The notes beneath the pieces are model-generated. The model saw only the letters and a list, made by a program, of their open reading frames with translations, ran no database searches and had not been told where the DNA came from. The position numbers and the translations under genes were made by a program. 45,664 nt of DNA. It comes from an uncultured Erysipelotrichaceae bacterium. Lineage in GTDB: Bacteria; Bacillota_I; Bacilli_A; Erysipelotrichales; Erysipelotrichaceae. The stretch is taken from assembly GCA_944326825.1 (NCBI GenBank), contig CALVFL010000034.1, positions 1-45,664 on the forward strand. The letters are read 5' to 3'. This document shows, one piece after another, positions 24,876-34,072 of the stretch. Position 1 is the stretch's first letter. Every line of letters starts with the position of its first letter.

Positions 24876-25651
24876 ATCTTAAAATCCTCTAAAGTTATAA
24901 ATCGGGTCGGGTTTTCTTTCTCAAAAGTACGAATATCATTTTCAAAATGCAGCAGTTTTTCCGGATAGTGGGCATCAGCTCCAAAGATAAAACGGCAGCC
25001 GCAGTCTTTGGCGATCTTTAAGATCTTGCCGTTGGGATAACTGTAAGTAAGTTCACCGCTGATATAGCCCTTGCCTCTTTCCAAACCGTTTAAATTGATC
25101 TCGATGACCGTATTTGTCTTAGCGGCTTCTTTAAAGATCGCTTCAAACATCCTTAAAAGATCATCATCATATTCATTTACGCTTAATAAAACATAGTCAG
25201 GATGACACAATACTTTAAAAAGTCCGGTATGCATCGCTTTGATGCATAAACGTTCATAATCTTTATAATCTTCTTTTCTGAAATCGGAAAAGAAACGGGC
25301 TCTGCCTTCTAGTGTTGAATCATGCTGGCCAAGAATGAGATAATCGACTTCTTTTTTGATCTCAAAATAATAATCATGATATTCTTCAAAGTATTCACTT
25401 TCAAAACCATAATAGATGTCGATCAGATCTTTATACTTTTCCTTGAGTCTTTTCATGGCCGCATAGTATTCTAAACGCTCATCATAACTCATCCGCATCC
25501 TGCCGCCGTTATGGTTAGGATAGGGGATATGGTCGCTGAAACCTAAAGTCTTAAAACCGGCAGCAATAGCTGCTTTGATATATTCTTCATCTAAGCCTCT
25601 GGCATGATGACAGCGATATGTATGTGTGTGATAATTAAAATTCTGTTTCAT
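24869..25651 (-). CDS. PHP-domain phosphatase, histidinol-phosphatase (HisJ) family
   Basis: This protein of about 260 aa belongs to the PHP metal-dependent phosphoesterases. Metal-binding motifs are NYHTHTYRCHHA near the N-terminus, FSDHIPYP, YGFESEYFEEY, LGQHDS, CHPD and the C-terminal FGADAHYPE. The family hydrolyses L-histidinol phosphate in histidine synthesis, but no other his genes are near, so another phosphate ester is possible. I place the start at the second ATG, which gives a 4-bp ATGA overlap with the upstream GNAT gene; the first ATG (25660) would add three residues. Confidence 0.82.
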   Translation of the reverse strand: MKQNFNYHTHTYRCHHARGLDEEYIKAAIAAGFKTLGFSDHIPYPNHNGGRMRMSYDERLEYYAAMKRLKEKYKDLIDIYYGFESEYFEEYHDYYFEIKKEVDYLILGQHDSTLEGRARFFSDFRKEDYKDYERLCIKAMHTGLFKVLCHPDYVLLSVNEYDDDLLRMFEAIFKEAAKTNTVIEINLNGLERGKGYISGELTYSYPNGKILKIAKDCGCRFIFGADAHYPEKLLHFENDIRTFEKENPTRFITLEDFKIC

Positions 25652-26076
25652 AATACCCATTTATAAATCAATTTCTCTTTTTCTTTCCTCTTATACAGAT
25701 CATGTCCCTTTGGAACACGGACTTTTTCTATAAAACTTGCGTTTAGTCTTTGAATCGTCTTGAGCGAAGCGAGGTTATCAGGATCAGTAGTGATGATCAG
25801 TTCTTTCATGCCGAATTCTTCTTTGGCAATCTTTCCTAAAAGCAGACAGGCTTTATAGGCATAGCGGTGGCCTCGGCAAAAATAGTAGATATGATAACCG
25901 ATATGACCATAATAATACATGTAGTCATTCATCGTCAAACGCAGATCGATATTTCCGACTTTAAAGCGGTACTTTTTTAAAACGATCGCATAAGAAACAC
26001 TGGCCACATGATCTAAAGTGTCTTTTTCGCTATATCGGGCAGTTTCTTTTAAAATAACTTCATCTTCTTTAAACAT
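25648..26076 (-). CDS. GNAT-family N-acetyltransferase
   Basis: This 142-aa protein fits the GNAT fold. Residues about 60-115 carry the acetyl-CoA-binding region with GHRYAYKACLLLGKIA in place of a stricter Q/RxxGxG/A, followed by LIITTDPDNLASLKTIQRLNASFIEK, a typical RimJ/L-like strand-turn with Asn and the C-terminal splay. The substrate is unknown. It is first in the minus-strand operon with the PHP phosphatase, cls and others. A TATAAT box lies 17 nt upstream; no clear SD. Confidence 0.75.
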   Translation of the reverse strand: MFKEDEVILKETARYSEKDTLDHVASVSYAIVLKKYRFKVGNIDLRLTMNDYMYYYGHIGYHIYYFCRGHRYAYKACLLLGKIAKEEFGMKELIITTDPDNLASLKTIQRLNASFIEKVRVPKGHDLYKRKEKEKLIYKWVL

Positions 26077-26100
26077 CTTTAGCTTCGTTATTCATTATAC

Positions 26101-26128
26101 TAAAAAAGAGCTCTTAATTTAAGAGCTC
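26101..26128 (-). terminator. Terminator of the 26-28 kb ABC exporter operon
   Basis: A near-perfect 21-nt palindrome (26108-26128) followed on the minus strand by TTTTTTAG. The first arm forms the last codons of the permease gene (ELLN and stop), so terminator and coding end overlap. Confidence 0.88.
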
Positions 26129-27658
26129 GGCACCGCTGACAATACCTTTGGAAAGATAGATAAAGATCAAAGCGATGATGATATTTACAAATGAAGAGAT
26201 AAAAGAGAAAAGATAAGGGGTATAAAGGACAGCAGTAAAGACTAATCCTAAAGCGACACTTGGAATCAAAGCGATGATGACGATAAGCATCTTGATAAAC
26301 TGGGAGGCGACCTGATTTTGACCTTTGTTTAGGATGCGCAAAGACCAGATATTTGAAGAAATAAACAGTAAGGCATAGCCGAAAAGTTCAAAGATAGCCG
26401 CTATAAAATCTAAAGGTGTCGGACCTAAAACGATACCCAGTGTCATCATTAAAACGATGATGATTGAAACTTTCAAGATGCTTGGCCAAAGCAAAGCCCA
26501 AAGCTTTCTTAAAGGCGTATCGGGAATAAGATAGATATAGTGGTGCGATAATTCATCGTTATAGTTGGAACTTAGCGTTATCACATAGAGAATGATCGCC
26601 ACATAACGGGAATAAAAAGCATAATCATAATCTGAGAAATAGGATATGGCAAGATACAACAGGATCAGCATGACCTCTGTCTTAGTGATGAAAGAATTGG
26701 TCTTGCGCATATCGAGCATCAGTCTTGAAGCGATAGCTCCTGCGCCTTTTTTAAAACTGACATTTTTGACGCTTCTCACTTTTAAGCCCTGATAAAGATT
26801 AGAGTTGTTCTTGCTTCGCTCTTTTAAAGCATCAAAGTATCTAGCATCATCACAGATTACTTCCGGATCGATCGATCTTGTATTCATAGTCAATATCGTC
26901 AAGACAAAAGCCAAAACGATCATTCCTCCTAAGGCAAGCAGCCCTAAAAGATATTCACCATTATGGAAGTTTAAAATGACGAACTTGCTCCAGCCGATGA
27001 CTGGCATCAAAGAAAAGACTTTTGAGTCCATGAAACTGTTGATGATGGCATCGATCTTGAGATCACGGTTTATATAATAGTGATAGGCAAAGATCAAAAG
27101 AATAAAGACTACAAGAGTACCAACGATAAGCCGGCGGTAAAGATTTCTTTTAGGATCATCCATAAAACGGACATAAAGAAAATCGGTAAAGACCAGAATG
27201 ATAAAATAAGCTGACATGCTGGTAATAAACAAGATCAGATAATCAAGAGGACTTACATCAAAGAAGGCGCCTAAAAGGACAGTGATATAAAGATAATTCA
27301 TCAGACAAAGTGCCAGAGTCGCTCCACAGCTGCCGATGATCCCGTACAACAGGATCTGTTTTAAGCTGAATGGTCCGCATAACAGCAGGTTGGCATCGAC
27401 ATTTGTAAATAAAGCCGTCCTCTTTTGAAACATGATCGCTAAGATCATGATCGTCATCACAAAAAGATAAGTCAAAAGAAAAGCTGAAAAAGGTCCTTTT
27501 TCACTCTCGGGCATCTTTAAAAAGAAACTGTAAAAGATTAAAAGCCCCAGCATCACAATAATGGCCAAAGTAGTAAAGATGGCACTTAAAGGCCGGGAAT
27601 AGATCTTTCTGATCATGGCCTTAAAACGCAAAGAAGCCAGATAAACCAAACTATTCAT
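26114..27658 (-). CDS. ABC exporter permease (ABC-2-like, large)
   Basis: This 514-aa protein has about twelve hydrophobic segments and no ATPase domain, fitting the large 'putative ABC exporter' permeases found beside CcmA-type ATPases in Bacillota. The first helices lie at about 29-50 and 63-82 and the last at about 485-505. A central cytoplasmic stretch (about 270-315) is rich in Lys, Arg and Asp. It overlaps the ATPase gene by 8 bp and clearly forms a transporter with it. The cargo is unknown. Confidence 0.8.
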   Translation of the reverse strand: MNSLVYLASLRFKAMIRKIYSRPLSAIFTTLAIIVMLGLLIFYSFFLKMPESEKGPFSAFLLTYLFVMTIMILAIMFQKRTALFTNVDANLLLCGPFSLKQILLYGIIGSCGATLALCLMNYLYITVLLGAFFDVSPLDYLILFITSMSAYFIILVFTDFLYVRFMDDPKRNLYRRLIVGTLVVFILLIFAYHYYINRDLKIDAIINSFMDSKVFSLMPVIGWSKFVILNFHNGEYLLGLLALGGMIVLAFVLTILTMNTRSIDPEVICDDARYFDALKERSKNNSNLYQGLKVRSVKNVSFKKGAGAIASRLMLDMRKTNSFITKTEVMLILLYLAISYFSDYDYAFYSRYVAIILYVITLSSNYNDELSHHYIYLIPDTPLRKLWALLWPSILKVSIIIVLMMTLGIVLGPTPLDFIAAIFELFGYALLFISSNIWSLRILNKGQNQVASQFIKMLIVIIALIPSVALGLVFTAVLYTPYLFSFISSFVNIIIALIFIYLSKGIVSGAELLN

Positions 27659-28349
27659 TTTCGCTACCTTCGGTTATTTCAAAGAAACGCTCTTTTAGTG
27701 TTTCGCTGCCCAATTCATCTTTAACGACTTTAGCTTCGATCTTGCCCTTATTCATGATATAGGCAACATCATAAAGATCATTCATCATATCGATGATATG
27801 GGTACTAAGCAGGATAGCTGTACCGTTTTCTTTCAGTCTTTTAAGAAGTGTCAAAGTATTTTCAATCGCTTTAGGATCAAGACCGATCATCGGTTCATCA
27901 ACCAATAAAGAATCCGGCTTGCTGATAAGCGCCAATAACATCGATACCTTCTGTTTCATCCCCTTAGAGAGCTCTTTGGCTGTAGCGTTGATCTTATCCT
28001 TTAATTCCAGAAGTTCGATCAGTTTTTCAATATGTTCATCTTCTTTGACATCATAAGCCCTTTTAATGAAACTGATGTGTTCGCCAACAGTTAAGTTATC
28101 ATAAAGGTTAGGAACTTCAGCGATATAGCCGAAACGTTTTTTAGCCATCAGCGAATGGTTGTCATAACCGTCGATCAATATCTCGCCTTCATATTTCAAA
28201 AGCGAGCAGATACTTTTGATCGTGGTGGACTTCCCTGCCCCGTTTGGCCCAAGCAGGACCGTTATCTTGCCGTTTTGTGCCTCAAAAGAAGCGTTGTTTA
28301 CAGCAATGAGATTGCCGTATTTTTTAGTAAGACCTTTAACTTCAATCAT
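27651..28349 (-). CDS. ABC transporter ATP-binding protein (CcmA/Ecs-like)
   Basis: This 232-aa ATPase has Walker A GPNGAGKST, signature LSKGMKQKVSM, Walker B SLLVDEPMIGLD and the switch histidine in LSTHI. The Q-loop region IAEVPNLYDNLTVGEH is of the ABC-2 exporter type, similar to EcsA or YhaQ-like ATPases. It pairs with the 514-aa permease immediately downstream. An SD-like AGAAGGG lies slightly far (about 12 nt) from the ATG. The substrate is unknown. Confidence 0.88.
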   Translation of the reverse strand: MIEVKGLTKKYGNLIAVNNASFEAQNGKITVLLGPNGAGKSTTIKSICSLLKYEGEILIDGYDNHSLMAKKRFGYIAEVPNLYDNLTVGEHISFIKRAYDVKEDEHIEKLIELLELKDKINATAKELSKGMKQKVSMLLALISKPDSLLVDEPMIGLDPKAIENTLTLLKRLKENGTAILLSTHIIDMMNDLYDVAYIMNKGKIEAKVVKDELGSETLKERFFEITEGSENE

Positions 28350-28403
28350 TTTTCATACATCCCTTCTATCAATGATTCAATTATATATATCAAGATGCAA
28401 GCC

Positions 28404-28431
28404 TTAAATAAAAGATGCCTGAGCACCTTTT
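28404..28431 (-). terminator. Terminator after the thioredoxin-like lipoprotein at 28.4 kb
   Basis: Arms AAAAGATGC (28410-28418) and GCACCTTTT (28423-28431) pair with one G-U and are followed on the minus strand by ATTT. The U-tract is modest. It overlaps the stop codon of the lipoprotein gene. Confidence 0.6.
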
Positions 28432-28966
28432 ATTCAGCCGGCTTAAATCTTTCCATAATCGATGAATAGGTGTTGACGATCGTTTCGCTGTCACCTTCTG
28501 GCAAAGCGATGATCGAATCAGCTACCTTGCCGTTGACAAAAGTCATGACTTGCGGGGTGTAGATCGTTTTATTGCCCTCTTCATCTTCTCTTAAAACATC
28601 TTTGAATGTTTCGATAAATTCATCGACATGCTCGCTTAAAGGATCATAAGGGTTATAACAATCCATGTAGTAAACTGTCACATCGTTATTGGCAGCTGCT
28701 TCTTCGATATATTTAACAGCATCCTGACAATTATGACAACCGCTGTAACCGATATAGAAAATACCGCTGCCGCCTTCGTTATACACTCTCAACAGTTCAG
28801 TAGGCGTGATCGATTTGAAGTGATGATTCAAGCTGTTCATACCGTCATACACACTCATATCGACATCCGTAGCTTCAATATCGATGTAGTTGATCTCTTC
28901 TTCGCTACAGCCGACCATTCCCACGGCCATAAAGATCAATAAAATACTCAATAAGATCTTTTTCAT
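28430..28966 (-). CDS. Thioredoxin-like lipoprotein (CHNC)
   Basis: This 178-aa protein has a lipoprotein signal peptide (MKKILLSILLIFMAVGMVGC, lipidated Cys20), a linker, and a thioredoxin-fold domain with CHNC at residues 77-80 and a probable cis-Pro in YTPQVMTFV. It is the second such lipoprotein in the window; the two share layout but are diverged. It likely works as an extracytoplasmic thiol-disulfide protein. Its ATG overlaps the stop of the PfkB kinase by 4 bp (ATGA), an unexpected pairing of sugar kinase and redox lipoprotein whose meaning is unclear. Confidence 0.78.
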   Translation of the reverse strand: MKKILLSILLIFMAVGMVGCSEEEINYIDIEATDVDMSVYDGMNSLNHHFKSITPTELLRVYNEGGSGIFYIGYSGCHNCQDAVKYIEEAAANNDVTVYYMDCYNPYDPLSEHVDEFIETFKDVLREDEEGNKTIYTPQVMTFVNGKVADSIIALPEGDSETIVNTYSSIMERFKPAE

Positions 28967-29907
28967 AAGTTTATCGTCTTCCTTTCAATCTTTACTAATT
29001 TATAACATTCTTCAATTTCATTTCTTGTTGCTAGACCGCTTTTGAATTCGGTAGCTGCGCCAGCCGCACAAGCATAACGGAAAGCTTCAAATTCATCAGC
29101 TCCTCGTTGCAGATCAAAGACATAAGCAGCGACCATCGCATCATCGGCACCAGTCGTTGAAACGATATTGCCTTTGATATGATCGGAATGGAAAGCTCCG
29201 CTTTCACATACCAGCAAGGCACCATCCAAACCAAGCGACAATAAGACATTTTTAGCGCCAGCTTCGACCAACGCCGCTCCGGCTTTGACCAGATCATCTT
29301 CGCTATGAATTGTAATATCACAAAGTTCTTCCATATCTTCCATGTTCGGTCTTATCAGCAAAGGTTTTAATTTAAGACATTCTCTGATCAAAGTATAGTT
29401 GGTATCTAGTATTATCTTGACCCCTCTTGAAGAAAGATCGGATAGGATAGTTACCATCTTTTCAAAGAGTTCTTCCTGCACATTGCCGCTAAGGACAAAG
29501 ATATCGCCATTATCGATCCTTTCGATCCTTTTTTTAAACTTCTCAAACTCATTATCCGAGATCTTGGGACCATGAGCATTCAGATCCATCTCCTTGTTTA
29601 GACCATTGTCACCCTTATAAGATAATTTGATATTGATCCTGGTATTGCCTTCGATCTGAGTAAACAAAGGCATGATGTAAGTATATTCTTTCAAATAACT
29701 CAAATAATATTCTCTGGTAAAACCGCCTAAAAAACCGATCGTCACCGAAGGGATCATCAAATTGTTCAAAACGATCGAAACATTCACCCCTTTACCGCCT
29801 GCGGCGTACTTTTCCGAATCTAAACGGTTGATCTCGCCCAGTTTAAATTCATTTTCGATCTTTAGGTAATAATCCAAAGAAGGATTGACCGTACATGTAT
29901 AAATCAT
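28963..29907 (-). CDS. PfkB-family sugar kinase, 1-phosphofructokinase type
   Basis: This 314-aa kinase resembles 1-phosphofructokinase/tagatose-6-phosphate kinase, which phosphorylates fructose-1-phosphate or a related sugar phosphate with ATP. The N-terminal MIYTCTVNPSLDYYL and the AAGGKGVNVSIVL motif are typical. In the C-terminal PfkB signature the anion hole, usually GAGD, reads GADD (253-256): catalytic Asp256 is kept but the preceding Gly is Asp255. I choose the ATG giving MIYTCTV, six residues inside the longer frame, because it fits the family start and lies 6 nt after TATAAT. No PTS or regulator gene is adjacent, so the substrate is uncertain. Confidence 0.85.
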   Translation of the reverse strand: MIYTCTVNPSLDYYLKIENEFKLGEINRLDSEKYAAGGKGVNVSIVLNNLMIPSVTIGFLGGFTREYYLSYLKEYTYIMPLFTQIEGNTRINIKLSYKGDNGLNKEMDLNAHGPKISDNEFEKFKKRIERIDNGDIFVLSGNVQEELFEKMVTILSDLSSRGVKIILDTNYTLIRECLKLKPLLIRPNMEDMEELCDITIHSEDDLVKAGAALVEAGAKNVLLSLGLDGALLVCESGAFHSDHIKGNIVSTTGADDAMVAAYVFDLQRGADEFEAFRYACAAGAATEFKSGLATRNEIEECYKLVKIERKTINL

Positions 29908-29913
29908 AGATTC

Positions 29914-29922
29914 ATTATAGCA
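29914..29922 (-). promoter_or_regulatory. Extended -10 (TGnTATAAT) 6 nt before the PfkB ATG (leaderless)
   Basis: On the minus strand TGCTATAAT is followed by GAATCT and the ATG at 29907. No SD exists. This also settles the start, since an upstream ATG in the same frame would lie outside the transcript. Confidence 0.6.
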
Positions 29923-29978
29923 CACTTTTAAGCCATAAAAGTTTAATTAAGATCAAATATAAAGCTTGTCTAGGTAAA

Positions 29979-30006
29979 GAAAAAGCACCATCATGTGATA
30001 GTGCTT
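29979..30006 (-). terminator. Terminator after the XRE-family membrane regulator
   Basis: Ten-bp arms AGCACCATCA (29984-29993) and TGATAGTGCT (29996-30005) with a 2-nt tip and a T run (minus strand) form an intrinsic terminator just after the stop codon at 30013. Confidence 0.85.
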
Positions 30007-30012
30007 CATCAT

Positions 30013-30522
30013 CTAACTTTCAGCTCTTCTTTTCTTGAAATCGATTATGACTAAGATGATCCCGCCTATAAGCAAGGCAGCGCCTACGATCGTCGGAAAC
30101 ATCAAGAAGTAACTAACGGCATTTGATTGAGTATTCATGAGAGAATCATCACCAAACATCGAAAAGTTGTTTGTGAATGATCCAAACATGCCATCAGCCA
30201 CAAACCTGAAAAGCAAGCACACCGCTCCAATAAAGATCAAATAATAACCGACCTTTTGCCAGTGTCTTTTGACGACTTTGCCGCCATACTCCATAGCTTC
30301 CACGATCTGATTATCGTTTTTGATCTCCTCTTCGCTCAAGATCTCATCGATCGAACATTCAAAGAGTTTGGAGAGTTCTTTTAGATTGTTGGCATCCGGC
30401 AAGACGACATCATTCTCCCATTTAGAGATCGTCTGTCTTGATGCATACAGACGATTTGCCAGTTCTTCCTGCGACAAGCCTTTTTTATTTCTTAAGGCTG
30501 CGATCTTTTTTCCGATCTTCAT
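30013..30522 (-). CDS. XRE-family transcriptional regulator with C-terminal membrane segments
   Basis: This 169-aa protein starts with a helix-turn-helix of the Cro/C1 type (residues about 6-60: LRNKKGLSQEELANRL, SRQTISKWEND). A linker leads to two hydrophobic segments (about 92-112 and 135-161) and a basic tail. The helix pair suggests a membrane-tethered DNA-binding protein. Targets are unknown; autoregulation is possible. A strong SD (AGGAGG) precedes the ATG. It is a single-gene unit with its own terminator. Confidence 0.88.
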   Translation of the reverse strand: MKIGKKIAALRNKKGLSQEELANRLYASRQTISKWENDVVLPDANNLKELSKLFECSIDEILSEEEIKNDNQIVEAMEYGGKVVKRHWQKVGYYLIFIGAVCLLFRFVADGMFGSFTNNFSMFGDDSLMNTQSNAVSYFLMFPTIVGAALLIGGIILVIIDFKKRRAES

Positions 30523-30584
30523 ACATTTATCCTCCTGATCATATTGTATAAGAAGAGATCAGATGTTTACTATATACAGTTATT

Positions 30585-30613
30585 TAAAAACTGCCACCAT
30601 TTGTTTACATGGC
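30585..30613 (-). terminator. Weak terminator after pheT
   Basis: On the minus strand GCCAT pairs with GTGGC around a 9-10-nt loop and is followed by five T residues. The stem is short, so termination may be partial. Confidence 0.45.
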
Positions 30614-33013
30614 CTAATTTCTTAAATTAGCCCCGTATTTTTCGCTCAGATCGTTTAAGATCTTATCATGGATCGGCATGATGTCTTCGATCTTTAAAGT
30701 ATGATCTTTTGACTCATAGACGATATTGATGGTTATTGACTTATAACCTTCTTTAATATTGGCCCCATGATAAATATCGAATACCTTAGCTTCCTTGACT
30801 AACTGATTGCCGCTTTTTTTGATCTGACGCAAAAGATCTTCAGCCTTTATATCATCTTTGATGACTAATGAAATATCTCTGGATACACTTGGGAATCGGT
30901 TAAGTTCAACAGCTTTGATCTTGGCTCCTTTAGTGCCTTCTAAAAGCGAAAGATCCATTTCACAATATGAGCAGTCACTGACTTTATATTTTTGAGCATA
31001 GCGGGGATGAACTTTACCCAGGATTGCCAAAGGACGCTTGTTCATCATGATCACACAGGATTGATAAGGATGGAAATGCGTAGTATCAAGCGTATTTTCT
31101 TCAACAGTCAAACGGCCTTTTTCATAACCAAGTTTGCTCAACAAAGTCATCACTAAGCCCTTGATCACATAGAAACTGTTTTTAACTTCATTCTTTAAAA
31201 CTTTGGATTCACTCAGATTACCGCTTAAAAGGATGGCGAGATGTTCTTTATGGACATTGTCTTTGGCATAAAGCGATGATATTTCAAACAGATTGACATT
31301 GGTGTTGTAGTGAGCTTCATTATAAGCCAGAGTTTCCATGAGCGAATTCATTAAAGAATTGCGGATGTATTTGCGCTCTTCGCTAAGCGGCAGGGCTAAA
31401 GCGATCGCTTCTCCGACTTTAAACGGCATCTCGATATAATCTTTATTCACAAGTGTATAAGTGCAGGTTTCATTCAAACCGGCATTAGAGAGATAATCTC
31501 TAATTACCCTTCTTCTTGTCTGGGTGTCGTTAAGCTTGCCGATCGTTGAAGGCATGATCGGTAAAGTAGAACTCAGATCATCATAACCGGTCAAACGGAC
31601 TACTTCTTCATCGATGTCTTCTCTGATCTTGATGTCGCTGCTGCGGTAACTCGGTATCGTAGCGATGACCTCATCACCCTTGATCTCCGGCTTGAAATCT
31701 AATCTTCGCAAAACATCAAAAAGGTCCTGCGTCGTAAACTTTTTACCGATAAGGGCGCTCAAATGTTCAGCTGTTTCGCTTACCTGATAAGGTTCATAAT
31801 TTACTTTGCCGCATTCAACTGTCTTTTCAAAACCATCCGCATCAGCTAATTCTTTTAAGAGCTGGCAAGCACGATCCATGGCTTTGTGCTGGGCCAAAGG
31901 ATCAAGCCCCTTGGCATAGCGCATGGCCGCTTCTGTCTGCAAGCCAAGACGATTGGCGCTGCGGCGGATCCTGGCATGATCGAATAGAGCACATTCGATG
32001 ATGATGCCCTGAGTATCATCTAAGATCTTGGTATTCTCGCCGCCCATGATACCGCCGATACCGATCGGTTCATGGTTGCTAGTGATCATGACATCGCCTT
32101 TTTCGATCTGGTAAGTGATGCCATCCAAAGCTTCATATTCACCCTCATAATCATCAACGACCGTTATCTCATGGTACGGATTGGTCCTTAGATCATAGAA
32201 ATGCATTGGCTGTCCTGTTTCCAACATGACATAGTTAGAAATATCAATGACATTGTTTATAGACTTGATGCCATTGGCGATAAGGTGTTCTCTTAGCCAT
32301 TTAGGTGAAGGTTTGATGACTACTTTATTGACGATCTTGGCTAAAAAATGCGGACAGTTTTCACTTAGCGAAGCCAGCTTAAAATCGGTAGTTTCACCGA
32401 TGTCGCTTGCTCCTTTGAAATCCGGCAGATGACATGGCCGATCAAGGATCGCTGCAAATTCTTTAGCCATCGCAAACATGCTTAAACAATCCGGGCGATT
32501 GGCATAGATACTGACATCAAGAATCACATCTTTATAACCCAGTTTTTCCAAAACATCTTCTTCACCGATCGCAAATTCATCACCCAATTCTTCAATGCCG
32601 TCTAAAGATGGTGAATTTTCAGGGAGCAGTTCTTTTTTGACCCCTAACTCCAGCAGTGAACAGAGCATGCCGTTAGAAGCCTCGCCACGGATCACACTGG
32701 CATTTATCGTGCCACCTGGGAGTTTGGCGCCCACTTTAGCCACGATGACTTTCAGGCCTTCACGGCAATTAGGAGCACCGCACACGATGTCTAATATCTC
32801 ATCTTTAATATCGACTTTCGTAACTTTTAAATGATCAGAATCCGGATGCGGATGACATTCGATAACTTTACCAACCACCAGATCAGTGCCTTCGCCAAGA
32901 TATTCGACACCTTCGATCTCAAAGCCGGCATCAGTAGCCTTCTTTATAATATCTTCAACGCTCAGATCTTTAATATCTATAAAATCACCAAGCCATTTTA
33001 AACTTAATTTCAT
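30614..33013 (-). CDS. pheT: Phenylalanine-tRNA ligase beta subunit
   Basis: This 799-aa subunit of the heterotetrameric PheRS has the full bacterial layout. An EMAP/tRNA-binding domain lies at about 40-150 (VVGKVIECHPHPDSDHLKV), B3/B4 editing domain at about 210-390 (HFYDLRT, GGIMGGENT), B5 at about 400-475, the catalytic-like core, and the C-terminal anticodon-binding FDX-ACB domain at about 705-799 (FPSVSRDISLVI). It follows pheS by 10 nt with an SD (AGGAGG), so both subunits are made together. Expression should be controlled by the T-box upstream of pheS. Confidence 0.96.
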   Translation of the reverse strand: MKLSLKWLGDFIDIKDLSVEDIIKKATDAGFEIEGVEYLGEGTDLVVGKVIECHPHPDSDHLKVTKVDIKDEILDIVCGAPNCREGLKVIVAKVGAKLPGGTINASVIRGEASNGMLCSLLELGVKKELLPENSPSLDGIEELGDEFAIGEEDVLEKLGYKDVILDVSIYANRPDCLSMFAMAKEFAAILDRPCHLPDFKGASDIGETTDFKLASLSENCPHFLAKIVNKVVIKPSPKWLREHLIANGIKSINNVIDISNYVMLETGQPMHFYDLRTNPYHEITVVDDYEGEYEALDGITYQIEKGDVMITSNHEPIGIGGIMGGENTKILDDTQGIIIECALFDHARIRRSANRLGLQTEAAMRYAKGLDPLAQHKAMDRACQLLKELADADGFEKTVECGKVNYEPYQVSETAEHLSALIGKKFTTQDLFDVLRRLDFKPEIKGDEVIATIPSYRSSDIKIREDIDEEVVRLTGYDDLSSTLPIMPSTIGKLNDTQTRRRVIRDYLSNAGLNETCTYTLVNKDYIEMPFKVGEAIALALPLSEERKYIRNSLMNSLMETLAYNEAHYNTNVNLFEISSLYAKDNVHKEHLAILLSGNLSESKVLKNEVKNSFYVIKGLVMTLLSKLGYEKGRLTVEENTLDTTHFHPYQSCVIMMNKRPLAILGKVHPRYAQKYKVSDCSYCEMDLSLLEGTKGAKIKAVELNRFPSVSRDISLVIKDDIKAEDLLRQIKKSGNQLVKEAKVFDIYHGANIKEGYKSITINIVYESKDHTLKIEDIMPIHDKILNDLSEKYGANLRN

Positions 33014-33023
33014 ACCTTACCTC

Positions 33024-34058
33024 CTAGTCAAAACGTTTGAATCCTTCAAGGAAACGTTTGTCATTGGCATAAAGATCACGAATGTCTTTGATGCCGTATT
33101 TAAGCATGGCGATCCTCTCAAGACCTACGCCAAAAGCGAAACCGGAGTATTTCTTGGAATCGATGCCGGCCATTTCCAAAACATTGGGATGGACCATGCC
33201 GCTGCCTAAGATCTCGATCCAGCCGGTACCCTTACAGACCGGACAGCCCTTGCCATGACAGTTGTGGCAGCTCATATCGACTTCCACACTTGGTTCAGTG
33301 AACGGGAAGTATGATGGTCTGAAACGGATCTTTTGACCCTCGCCAAACAGCGAAGCGATCATGAACTCTAAAGTTCCCTTTAAGTCAGCCAAGGTAATAT
33401 TTTCGCCGACGACCAGACCTTCGCTTTGCATGAATTGATGGGAGTGGGTCGCATCATCATTATCACGGCGGTAAACTTTGCCCGGACAGATCAGTTTGAT
33501 CGGCATTTGACCGTGAGCTTCTTCCAAGACTCGCATCTGAATAGCGGTCGTGTGCGTTCTGAGCAATGTCGTCGGATCGATGTAGAATGAATCCTGCATA
33601 TCCCTAGCCGGATGACCTTTAGGAGTATTGGCTCTTTCAAAATTATAGTAGTCAAGCTCAACTTCCGGGCCCTCTGCCACCATATAGCCAAGACCGACAA
33701 AACAGTCTTCGATCGCCTGAGTAACCAAAGTCAGCGGATGCAAAGTACCAAGACTTGGCGTATAAGCATCAAGTGTGATATCGATCTTCTCGTTTTCCAG
33801 TTTCGCATTGAGAAGTTCATCTTCAAGCTCAGCCTTTCTTTTCTCTAACCTGTCGGTAACTTCCTTTTTTAATTCATTTACTTTTTGACCAAAGCCCGGT
33901 TTTTCTTCTTTAGGCAGATCTTTCATGATTGCCATTAAACCCTGGATCTTGCCCTTTTTAGAAAGATACAGGACTCTGCATTCTTCTAATTCATTAAGAT
34001 CTTGACAATGATCGATCTTTGCCAAAGCCTCATTTTTTAAGTTAGTAATATCTTCCAT
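33024..34058 (-). CDS. pheS: Phenylalanine-tRNA ligase alpha subunit
   Basis: This 344-aa catalytic subunit charges tRNA-Phe. An N-terminal coiled coil (about 1-90) precedes the class II aaRS core. Motif 2 includes [19 protein letters not shown], and motif 3 is [15 protein letters not shown] zinc-ribbon-like segment [17 protein letters not shown] is inserted near residue 280, as seen in some Bacillota PheS. The true start is the ATG at 34058 with SD AGGAGG; the longer open frame upstream runs into the T-box terminator. It is first in the pheST operon. Confidence 0.96.
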   Translation of the reverse strand: MEDITNLKNEALAKIDHCQDLNELEECRVLYLSKKGKIQGLMAIMKDLPKEEKPGFGQKVNELKKEVTDRLEKRKAELEDELLNAKLENEKIDITLDAYTPSLGTLHPLTLVTQAIEDCFVGLGYMVAEGPEVELDYYNFERANTPKGHPARDMQDSFYIDPTTLLRTHTTAIQMRVLEEAHGQMPIKLICPGKVYRRDNDDATHSHQFMQSEGLVVGENITLADLKGTLEFMIASLFGEGQKIRFRPSYFPFTEPSVEVDMSCHNCHGKGCPVCKGTGWIEILGSGMVHPNVLEMAGIDSKKYSGFAFGVGLERIAMLKYGIKDIRDLYANDKRFLEGFKRFD

Positions 34059-34072
34059 TTTTCCTCCTAAAT

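Noticed and set aside
29908..29925. Longer start for the PfkB kinase
   Set aside because: The upstream ATG overlaps the -10 box, and the family N-terminus begins at the ATG at 29907.
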